DNA from: Methylovulum psychrotolerans | GTDB taxonomy: Bacteria > Pseudomonadota > Gammaproteobacteria > Methylococcales > Methylomonadaceae | Assembly: GCF_002923755.1 (NCBI RefSeq) | Contig: NZ_PGFZ01000006.1 | Span: forward strand, 22,832-66,037 | Length of the DNA stretch: 43,206 bases | Direction: 5' to 3' | Part shown: positions 8,748 to 16,488 of the stretch, piece after piece | How the letters are laid out: the number at the start of each line of letters is the position of its first letter | Numbering within the stretch: position 1 is the first letter of the stretch | Made by a program: the position numbers and the translations under genes | Notes under the pieces: generated by a model | Database searches by the model: none | What the model was told of the DNA's origin: nothing | The model's input: the letters and a program-made list of their open reading frames with translations, nothing else

Positions 8748-10352
8748 TCAGCCCTCTAGGAACAGCTCGGCTTTCCCATACAAACGTTGGGCTTTGGTAA
8801 AGCCCCTACTTTGGCAAGCGGTCAGCAGTTTGTTGATTTCTTGGATGTAAACATCATCCGCTTCGGGTTCCAGCGCCATGAAGTATTGCAACCATGGCTC
8901 CCGGCCTATGGCGTAGATATAGACTTGGCGGCTATCGACGGCCTGTAATAAAGCCATTGCCACGTCGGCGTTGCTGCCGTTGGAGCGGCGGGATTGGCAG
9001 TGTTTGTAGTCGGGCAGTTTCGGCAATATCGGCCCGTACACCCAAGATAAGGGCGCACCCACCCATTCCATGCCCAGAAACACCACATCAATCGCCCCCC
9101 GCTGGGCGCGGATGTTTTCGTACATGCGTTTGTCCAAACAATTGGAGTCGGCGGCAAACAGGATTTGCTTGTCGCCCGCCTGCACCAGATAAGCGGATTT
9201 GGCAAACGGCAAATCGTTATGCTCGCCCAAGAACGGGATGGCGACAATTTCGCCTTGGGGCAAGGCAATGGTATCTAAAGGCTCAACTTCCAGAATCTGG
9301 GTAAAGCCCAATTCTTTCGCCATGAGCTTTAAGGAAATGTCGCCATAGAAAATACCGGAGGCTTTCGGCACTACCAAGCAACCGACTTTATGGCGGATTC
9401 TGAGCAGGGTCTCAAAAACAAAATGGTCGTGGTGGCCGTGGGTAATCAGCACATAATCAATTTTGGGCGGCAAATCTTGGAAGGTGTAACGGCTGATCCC
9501 GCCCTCGCTGGGCTGCACGCTAAGGAAAGGGTCCAGCAAAATGGCGATGCCGTTAAATTCGACCAAGACACTGGCATGGCCGAAATAGCGGATGCGCGTA
9601 CCCGGCCCTTGCCAATTTGCTGTGGGTCGGGGCGGCTGGTCGGTCAATAAGGGCAATAATTTGGCATCATCGGCGGCACTCAGGCCTAACAGTTCGCGGA
9701 TAAACGCCAACGGTTGCGGTTGGCTGTCCAGTTGAAACAGCGCGTCCAATTCGGCTTGGGCAAACGGCAGTGTCCAGCCGATGCTATCCGCATCCGGCAA
9801 ACGCGGGGTGCTCATATAATACGCCCGCATCCGGTCATGGGTTTGGCGGAACAAGTACAAGGTTTGCAGGTGTTTTTTGTAATGGCGGCTACGGTAAAAT
9901 AAGCTTTCGATACAACGGACTATCGGGCGGCTATGGTAGTCGTACAGCAATTCGGTATAACCGCGCAGGCTTTCTGGCAAGGTCGGGTAATAGTTGTTGA
10001 GGCTTTGTCCGAGCGCTTCTTTATCCAGCAAATTCTGAAAATCAATCAGCTCTTGCGCCAAGCGCAAATCATCGCTATGCCCACTCTCCAAGTTCTCCAG
10101 TAACACTTGAATAGCGGGGACGCGGTCAATCGGCAGATTGACGAACGCGCCGCCCAGCAATTTTGGGTTAGCGCTGGATTTATGATGTAAGGCCGGATTT
10201 TGCAAATACGATGCTAAGGTCTTTTTCTGATAATTCAGCAGGTGCAGGCTGTAGGCCACGGGTGAAAACGTGTGCGGCCACGCAACCCAACTGTCGACCA
10301 AGGCTTCTGCAACAGTGGCATCGGCCAAACGGTATAAGGTTTCTGTGTTCAT
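8748..10352 (-). CDS. CmlA-type di-iron beta-hydroxylase with metallo-beta-lactamase fold, acting on carrier-bound amino acid
   Basis: 534 residues, close to the length of CmlA, the chloramphenicol-pathway enzyme that hydroxylates the beta carbon of an amino acid held on an NRPS carrier domain. The N-terminal half (1-245) has no metal motif and would be the carrier-interaction/dimer domain of this family. The C-terminal half is a metallo-beta-lactamase fold with HGHHDH at 305-310 (H305, H307, D309, H310), E377 in GEHND and D402 in AADSN; these fall at or within one residue of the CmlA di-iron ligands as I recall them. I could not assign the last His ligand with certainty (H451 is a candidate). 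It starts 35 bp after NRPS-1 stops and is followed by NRPS-2, so the substrate is probably a residue loaded by one of them. A plain MBL hydrolase is the alternative, but length and context favour CmlA type. Confidence 0.82.
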   Translation of the reverse strand: MNTETLYRLADATVAEALVDSWVAWPHTFSPVAYSLHLLNYQKKTLASYLQNPALHHKSSANPKLLGGAFVNLPIDRVPAIQVLLENLESGHSDDLRLAQELIDFQNLLDKEALGQSLNNYYPTLPESLRGYTELLYDYHSRPIVRCIESLFYRSRHYKKHLQTLYLFRQTHDRMRAYYMSTPRLPDADSIGWTLPFAQAELDALFQLDSQPQPLAFIRELLGLSAADDAKLLPLLTDQPPRPTANWQGPGTRIRYFGHASVLVEFNGIAILLDPFLSVQPSEGGISRYTFQDLPPKIDYVLITHGHHDHFVFETLLRIRHKVGCLVVPKASGIFYGDISLKLMAKELGFTQILEVEPLDTIALPQGEIVAIPFLGEHNDLPFAKSAYLVQAGDKQILFAADSNCLDKRMYENIRAQRGAIDVVFLGMEWVGAPLSWVYGPILPKLPDYKHCQSRRSNGSNADVAMALLQAVDSRQVYIYAIGREPWLQYFMALEPEADDVYIQEINKLLTACQSRGFTKAQRLYGKAELFLEG

Positions 10353-10387
10353 GAAAGCGTGTTAGGGACTGGGGTTGGGAAAGGGAA

Positions 10388-13300
10388 TCAGTCAATTTGG
10401 TATTCGGCGACTTTATCGACAAATTCGGCGATGGTCGGGGCTTCAAACAGCGTCTGTACGGGTACGTCAACCGCGAAGGTATCGCGGATTTTGCTGACGA
10501 TTTGTACGGCGGATAAGGAATGCCCGCCCAATTCGAAAAAATCGTCATAAATGCCCAGTTGCTCAATGCCCAAAATTTGTTGCCATATCTCGGCGACCGC
10601 CTGCTCGGCTTCGTCTCTGGGGGCGGTATAGGCACGGCGTTGCCAGCCTGGGCTATCTAAAGCCAGCAAGGCCTTCCGGTCTAGTTTGCCGTTGGCGGTC
10701 AACGGCAAAGCCTCCAGCGACACAAAAGCCGACGGCACCATGTAATCGGGTAAGGTTTGCTTAAGGAAGGCCTTGAGGGTTTGGTGTTCGGGCTGGGCGG
10801 CTGGGGCGACCAAATAGGCCTGCAAATAGCTGTGCTCGGCATCGGTTCTGGCCAGCACCACAGCGGCTTTTATGTCCGGGTGCTGCAATAAGCGGGCTTC
10901 GATTTCGCCCAGTTCGATCCTAAAGCCCCGGATTTTGACTTGGTTGTCGCTGCGGCCTTGGTATTCTAGGTTGCCGTCTGGGCAGTAACGCGCCAAATCG
11001 CCGGTACGGTACAGGCGTTGGCCGGGTTGGCTGCTGTAGGGGTGGGGGATGAAACGCTCGGCGGTCAGTTCGGGGCGGTTCAGATAGCCCCGCGCCAACC
11101 CGGCCCCGCCGATATACAACTCGCCCGTAACCCCGACAGGCACGGGATTAAGCTGGGCATCGAAGATAAAAGTTTGTAAGTCGGCCAAGGGCCAACCGAT
11201 GCGGCTGGCGGTTTCGGTTGCCGCTGTAGGCGGGAGCAGATACTGGCTGACATGCACGGTGGTTTCGGTAATGCCGTACATATTTACCAGTTGCGGGCCG
11301 TGTCCGGCTTGGCTTGCCAACCAGGGTTGCAAGCGCCAAGGCTCTAGGGCTTCGCCGCCAAAAATGACCCAACGTAAAGCTAAGGCGTTAGCGCCGCCAT
11401 GTTCTGCATGATAGGCAGCCAGTTGGTAAAAGCTTGATGGGGTCTGATTTAACACGGTTACGCCCTGTGCCGATAACAACTGATGCAAGGCGGCGGGCGA
11501 GCGGCTGAGCCAATACGGCACAATCACCAGTTTGCCGCCATACAGCAACGCCCCCCATAATTCCCAAACCGAAAAATCAAAGGCAAAAGAATGGAAGAGG
11601 CACCAGACATCAGCGGCGGAAAAATCAAACACCGCTTCGGTGGCGGCAAACAGCCGCCGGACATTGTGATGGGTGACGGCCACGCCTTTGGGGGTGCCGG
11701 TCGAGCCGGAGGTATAAATGATGTAGGCCAGATTGTCGGCGTTGCCGACCTTAGCCGGATTGGCGGTGCTGTGGCTGACCACTTCGGCGGCTTGGCTATC
11801 TAAGCAGAACACCCGGCAGTCCGGCGGCAACACCGCTGTTACCGCTTGTTCGGCCAACACCAACAGGGGGCGGGCATCGGCCACCATATAAGCCAAGCGT
11901 TCTGCGGGGTAATCCGGGTCTAGGGGCAGATACGCGCCGCCCGCTTTTAAAACGCCCAACAGGCCGACCAGTAGCTCTAATGAGCGGGGCAGGCAAATTC
12001 CCACTACCGTCTCGGCCACCACCCCTTGCCCGCGCAAGTAATGGGCTAACTGGTTGGCCTTGGCATTAAGTTCGGCGTAGCTTAAGGCTTGGTCCTCAAA
12101 GGCCACGGCGGGCGCGTCCGGGTGTACCATAACCTGTTGTTCAAACAAGGCCGGCAGGCAAGCATCTGCCGGACAAGCAAAATTGATGCGGTTCCACGCC
12201 AATATTTGCAGGGACTCGGCTACGCTCAGTAAGGGTAAGGCGCGTAGCGGTTGCAAGGGGTTTGCCAACACGCCCTGCAACAGGTGTTGGAAATGCCCGG
12301 CCATGCCCACTATCGCCGCTGGGCTAAAAACATCTTTAGGGTATTGGAAGGACGCGGCCAAGCCCTTGTCGGTCATCGCCATCATCAGATTCAAGTCAAA
12401 TTGGGCAGCCGTGTCGGGTAAGCCGACGGTTTTGGCCGTTAAACCCGGCCAAGCTAGGCTGCAATCGGGCATACCTAAGGCGAGTGCCGCCGCGTCGCTG
12501 CTGTCGGCAGCATCCGCCTGCAAAACAAAGCAGACTTGATACAACGGCGCCGCCCCTGGCTCACGCCGCCGTTGCAAAGTTTCCGCTAACAGGCTGTGCG
12601 GATAATCTTGGTGCTGTAAGGCTCCTAGGACAGTGGCTTTCACTTCGTGCAGGAATTCGGCAAAGGTCTTAGCGCCGTTCGGATAGCTGCGCAGGGCAAC
12701 CGGATTGGCGAAATAACCCACGACTTGGGCAAACTCGCGCTTAGGCCGCCCGAACAGCGGCGAGCCGACGATAATATCGTTTTGGCCGCTGTAACGGTAC
12801 AGCAAGGCCTTAAATACCGCCAACAGCACCATATATAAGGTCACACCCTGTTGTGCGGCTAACTGTTGGAGCCGCCAAGTGGTATCGAAACCTATCGCCA
12901 AGGTTTCTATGCCACCGTTATATGCTGCCGGGTTTTGGCGGTTGGCCGCACCCGGCAAGCGCAGGGTCGGCAACTCGCCCGCCAATTGCTGTTGCCAGTA
13001 ACTGAGGGCTTGTTGGGCGGCTGCACTGGGTAAATACGCGTGTTGCCAGTCGCTAAAGTCGCGGTAAGTCGCGGTCAAAATAGGCAAAGACAGCGTTTGC
13101 CCCATGCTATGGGCCGCATAAAGGGCGGGCAATTCGCCGAGCAAAATCTGTAAGGAGCGGAAATCAACGGCGATATGGTGGGCGCAAAACAACAGGATAT
13201 GGCCATCATTGGCATTTGCCGTGCTGAATAAGACCGCGCGTAGCTTGACATCCTGGTGCAAATTAAAAGGGCGGTAAATTTCGGCACTCAGTTGCTGGTT

Positions 13301-15646
13301 GCGGTGCTGGGCATTGCGGCACAGGTGTTGGCTCAGCACCTGATAAGGTGGGTCTAACACTATCGGCACGGGCAAACCGTTTTCGGTTTGGTAGCCCGTG
13401 TGCAATTGCGGATGCCGGGCCACTAAACGTTGTAAAGCGTGGCGTAGGCTGTCTATAGCAATACCGCCGCTAATTTGTATGGCGATGGGTAAGTTATAGA
13501 CGGCACTGCTGGCGGCCAGTTGGCAGGCTGTCCAGATAGCCAACTGGCCTGCGGATACCCGGTTGGCGGTTGCTGTTGGGCTTACCGTGGCTAGCGGTGG
13601 TTGGCGGCTCAGTTCCAGGGCGTGTTCGGCCAGTTCCCACGCCGATTTGTCGGCCAATATGAAGGTGATAGGAAAATCGATGTCCAGCAGTTCGTCCAGC
13701 ACCTGTTTCAGGGCCAGGGCTTTTAAGGAGTCTATGCCTAAGGATAATACTGGAATTGATAAATTGACTTGTGCCGCCGCCAAGCCCGCCAAGGTTTGCA
13801 GTTGGCCGCGTAAATACTGCCCCAGCAGCTTGCGGGCTACCGTTAAGGGTTCAGTGTGTATGGCTTGGCGTAGCCCAGCCAACTCTGCTGCCGATGGGGC
13901 AGTGGTTTGGCCGCTCAGCCCGTCCGTCGCCACCACCGTCAGTTGCTGGCTGATAAAGGCTTGTTTGCAATCGTTGCGGCGCGTTTTGCCGCTGGTAGTT
14001 TTTAACACGCCGCCGGGCTTAACAAACATCAGGGTATCGGCTTGAATGGCGCATTCGGTCACCAAATGGCTGCGGATAGCGGCAAATTCGGCGCTGAAAT
14101 CGCTTTGTTTTAAATACGCCCGTTTCAATTCGGCCAGCACCACCAGCTTTTCGCCGTCGCCTGCCGCGACGGCAAACGCCGCCAAGGCGTTGGGGTTGAC
14201 GCACGGCACAGCCGCCGCCACCGCCATTTCAATATCTTGGGGATAATAATTGCGCCCCCGAATGATAATCAGCTCTTTACTGCGGCCTGAGACAAACAGC
14301 TCGCCATGGTCAAGAAAACCCAAATCCCCGGTGCGTAACCAAACCCGTTGCGCCGCGTCGACGCTAACGCTTTCGGCGCTGGCCTCGGCATTGTGCCAAT
14401 AACCTTGGGTAACGCTAGCACCGCTGACTTGGATTTCGCCGATACACCCTTCCCCGCATACGGCTTGGGTATCCCTATCGGCAATCCTAAGCTGATGGCC
14501 TGTCCCCACAAAACCACAGCCAACCAAAAGGCGGCTGTTTGCATCACCTGCTGGCACGGGGCTGGCGATATGCGCCGCCAGCTTGGCTTTATCGAAGGCT
14601 TTTAGCGTCGGCAAGGCAGTTTTGCTGCCGCCTGTGACCAGTAACGTCGCTTCCGCCAAACCGTAACAAGGGTAAAAAGCTTGCCGTCGGAAGCCGCACT
14701 CGGCAAAGGCGGCGGCAAACCGCTCCAGCGTCGCCGCTTGCACCGGTTCGGCGCCATTAAACGCCACTTGCCAAGCGCTTAAATCCAGGCGGCTTTTTTC
14801 TTCGGCAGTTATTTTTTCGGTACACAGCGCGTAAGCGAAATTGGGGCCGCCGCTGGTATGGGCGCGGTAATCGGACACCGCCTGCAACCAACGCGCGGGT
14901 TTTTCCAAAAACGCCATCGGCGACATTAGCACCGCTGGTGCACCGATAAATAAAGGCTGCATGACATTGCCGATCAAGCCCATATCATGATACAGCGGCA
15001 ACCAGCCGACCACCGTGCTGGCCGCGTCATGACCAAAACCCTGTTGGATTAGGGCTTGGTTCGCCATTAGATTGGCGTGGGTCACCACCACCCCTTTAGG
15101 GTTGCCCGTAGAGCCTGAGGTGTATTGTAAAAAAGCCACCCCCTGCGGGTCGGTAGCGGGTAAGCCTCCCGTTAGCCCGGCCTCGCCTAAGGCCTCCGTC
15201 GCCACTATCGGTACGGTGACGGCATCGCCAAACAGTGCCTGTAAAGACGGGATAAGTGCTTGCTGGGTAAGGATAAGTGCCGCCTGACAATCGGCAATAA
15301 TGCCGTGCAGGCGCGGCAAGTGCCGCTGGTTTTTCGGCGGATACGCCGGCACGGCGATAACCCCCGCGTACAGGCAACCGAAAAAGGCGGCGATGTAATC
15401 CAAGCCTTGCGGATACAGCAAGACGGCGCGGTCGCCCGGTACGCCTAAGGCCAGTAATTTGGCGGCAATGCGGCGGGCTTGGCTGTCTAATTCGCCATAG
15501 CTGAGCGTTACGGCGGTTTGGTCGGCATCGGCCAAAAACGTATACGCGGCTTGCGGGCTTTGCCGTTCCGCCCTGATCTGTAAGATTTCCGCCAAGGTGC
15601 GGGCGGCACTCACGTCTACCCTTACCGTCTCTGGCCGGGCGTTCAT
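10388..15646 (-). CDS. Lipo-initiating NRPS-1: FAAL-ACP-C-A(Thr)-PCP
   Basis: 1752 residues from the ATG at 15646, chosen because it overlaps the upstream stop as ATGA; an in-frame ATG at 15691 would add 15 unlikely residues. Residues 15-575 are a fatty-acyl-AMP ligase (YTSGSTGNPKGVVVTH, WLPLYHDMGLIG, CYGLAEATLL). An acyl carrier domain follows (LGIDSLKAL, Ser640). The condensation domain is about 695-1115 with HHIAVDF (H823-D828), placed to join the fatty acid to the first amino acid. The adenylation domain is about 1160-1650; pocket residues D1357-F-W, N, I, G, M, V, H give DFWNIGMVH, the classical threonine code. The final PCP has FFELGGHSL, Ser1710, and the protein ends about 40 residues later, so the chain must pass to a separate NRPS, most likely NRPS-2. 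Product of this protein: fatty acyl-threonine. The FAAL chain length cannot be read from sequence. Confidence 0.95.
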   Translation of the reverse strand: MNARPETVRVDVSAARTLAEILQIRAERQSPQAAYTFLADADQTAVTLSYGELDSQARRIAAKLLALGVPGDRAVLLYPQGLDYIAAFFGCLYAGVIAVPAYPPKNQRHLPRLHGIIADCQAALILTQQALIPSLQALFGDAVTVPIVATEALGEAGLTGGLPATDPQGVAFLQYTSGSTGNPKGVVVTHANLMANQALIQQGFGHDAASTVVGWLPLYHDMGLIGNVMQPLFIGAPAVLMSPMAFLEKPARWLQAVSDYRAHTSGGPNFAYALCTEKITAEEKSRLDLSAWQVAFNGAEPVQAATLERFAAAFAECGFRRQAFYPCYGLAEATLLVTGGSKTALPTLKAFDKAKLAAHIASPVPAGDANSRLLVGCGFVGTGHQLRIADRDTQAVCGEGCIGEIQVSGASVTQGYWHNAEASAESVSVDAAQRVWLRTGDLGFLDHGELFVSGRSKELIIIRGRNYYPQDIEMAVAAAVPCVNPNALAAFAVAAGDGEKLVVLAELKRAYLKQSDFSAEFAAIRSHLVTECAIQADTLMFVKPGGVLKTTSGKTRRNDCKQAFISQQLTVVATDGLSGQTTAPSAAELAGLRQAIHTEPLTVARKLLGQYLRGQLQTLAGLAAAQVNLSIPVLSLGIDSLKALALKQVLDELLDIDFPITFILADKSAWELAEHALELSRQPPLATVSPTATANRVSAGQLAIWTACQLAASSAVYNLPIAIQISGGIAIDSLRHALQRLVARHPQLHTGYQTENGLPVPIVLDPPYQVLSQHLCRNAQHRNQQLSAEIYRPFNLHQDVKLRAVLFSTANANDGHILLFCAHHIAVDFRSLQILLGELPALYAAHSMGQTLSLPILTATYRDFSDWQHAYLPSAAAQQALSYWQQQLAGELPTLRLPGAANRQNPAAYNGGIETLAIGFDTTWRLQQLAAQQGVTLYMVLLAVFKALLYRYSGQNDIIVGSPLFGRPKREFAQVVGYFANPVALRSYPNGAKTFAEFLHEVKATVLGALQHQDYPHSLLAETLQRRREPGAAPLYQVCFVLQADAADSSDAAALALGMPDCSLAWPGLTAKTVGLPDTAAQFDLNLMMAMTDKGLAASFQYPKDVFSPAAIVGMAGHFQHLLQGVLANPLQPLRALPLLSVAESLQILAWNRINFACPADACLPALFEQQVMVHPDAPAVAFEDQALSYAELNAKANQLAHYLRGQGVVAETVVGICLPRSLELLVGLLGVLKAGGAYLPLDPDYPAERLAYMVADARPLLVLAEQAVTAVLPPDCRVFCLDSQAAEVVSHSTANPAKVGNADNLAYIIYTSGSTGTPKGVAVTHHNVRRLFAATEAVFDFSAADVWCLFHSFAFDFSVWELWGALLYGGKLVIVPYWLSRSPAALHQLLSAQGVTVLNQTPSSFYQLAAYHAEHGGANALALRWVIFGGEALEPWRLQPWLASQAGHGPQLVNMYGITETTVHVSQYLLPPTAATETASRIGWPLADLQTFIFDAQLNPVPVGVTGELYIGGAGLARGYLNRPELTAERFIPHPYSSQPGQRLYRTGDLARYCPDGNLEYQGRSDNQVKIRGFRIELGEIEARLLQHPDIKAAVVLARTDAEHSYLQAYLVAPAAQPEHQTLKAFLKQTLPDYMVPSAFVSLEALPLTANGKLDRKALLALDSPGWQRRAYTAPRDEAEQAVAEIWQQILGIEQLGIYDDFFELGGHSLSAVQIVSKIRDTFAVDVPVQTLFEAPTIAEFVDKVAEYQID

Positions 15647-16221
15647 AAGGTCGCCTGAAATGCAGCCGCGTTGCTCGCGGCTATTGCCCATTCCAGTTCG
15701 TCCGGCACGCTAAATTTCAGGCGCTGGGCGCAAAAGTCCAGCCAAGCGGGGGATGCCTCAGCAAGTAACACGTCTTTATCCGCAAGCATTGTCCGCGTCA
15801 CGCAACCGTCGGCCTGTAAAAACACCACCTCGCCGTCGGCTAAAGCCGTTAGTCCTGTAGGCAGACCGGAAAATGGCCGCAGCTCGGCGACAAGATAAGC
15901 CCGGCAATACAGTTCGGCGGTCTGGCTTACGGCAAGCCCCACCGCTTGTTCGGCTTGGCGCAATAACCGCGCACTGTCGGTTTGGGCGGCGGCTAAGGCA
16001 ATTTGGTAGGCGGTGCGGGCATCCCTGCCGACCTTGCCGACATCCGCCCCAGCGGCCAACAACATGGCGATGATGGCCGTATCGCCCTGACCCGCCGCCC
16101 AATTTAAAGCCGTCCAGCCATAAGCATCTTGTCCGTCAACCGCAACCCCGTTCGCCAACAGGGCTTCAATAGCCAGGGTATCCCTTTGTTTTACCGCGTC
16201 AATCAGTTTTAATTCGGGCAT
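15643..16221 (-). CDS. Ankyrin-repeat protein, first gene of the NRPS operon
   Basis: 192 residues. Residues 1-100 contain two to three ankyrin repeats (GWTALNWAAGQGDTAIIAMLL, then AGADVGKVGRDARTAYQIAL). The C-terminal 90 residues have no domain I recognise. No signal peptide, so cytoplasmic. The stop overlaps the NRPS-1 start as ATGA (15643-15646), which implies translational coupling and co-expression with the synthetase. Ribosome site AGGA lies 6 bases before the ATG. Ankyrin repeats bind proteins, so a role as partner or chaperone of the NRPS is possible, but this is inference from coupling only. Confidence 0.85.
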   Translation of the reverse strand: MPELKLIDAVKQRDTLAIEALLANGVAVDGQDAYGWTALNWAAGQGDTAIIAMLLAAGADVGKVGRDARTAYQIALAAAQTDSARLLRQAEQAVGLAVSQTAELYCRAYLVAELRPFSGLPTGLTALADGEVVFLQADGCVTRTMLADKDVLLAEASPAWLDFCAQRLKFSVPDELEWAIAASNAAAFQATL

Positions 16222-16488
16222 AAAATCGTCCTAAAGCATATAAAGCAATATGGTTTATGACGAGCGATGCTCAGGGAGGCCTCACCCAAACAACTAAAAA
16301 CCTTATCTAAGCAGGGTTTTTCTGGGAGCCTTTCGCTTAGGGTTGGAGCGCGGGCATCTTGCCCGCGCTCCAAAAACCTTTAGCCTTTGCCAACAAATTT
16401 ATTTCCGGCAAAAGGTGAGGGTTTACGTTGACTAGCGCGTCCTACCAGTGTCTGGCTATAAGCCATCGTCAATTCTGCACTGGTCTCA
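16222..16488. promoter_or_regulatory. Divergent intergenic region between NRPS operon and TonB-dependent receptor
   Basis: 267 bp between two gene starts that point away from each other, so promoters for both must lie here or in the overlapping ends. The minus-strand side near 16226-16260 is AT-rich (TTTATATGCTTTAGGA just before the ankyrin start). I saw no clear Fur box and could not fix -35/-10 elements. A hairpin repeat occupies 16343-16373. Confidence 0.6.
16343..16373. repeat. Palindromic hairpin repeat, copy 1
   Basis: A 27-base core at 16345-16371 reads GGAGCGCGGGCATCTT followed by the complementary arm GCCCGCGCTCC. A near-identical core is at 38641-38667 and an expanded hairpin version at 22069-22117. 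It lies between divergent genes, so it is a dispersed repeat rather than a simple gene terminator. Confidence 0.8.

Noticed and set aside
8748-10352. UlaG/RNase Z-like ordinary metallo-hydrolase
   Set aside because: The 534-residue length, the N-terminal extra domain, the motif position at 305-310 and the place between two NRPS genes fit the CmlA type better.
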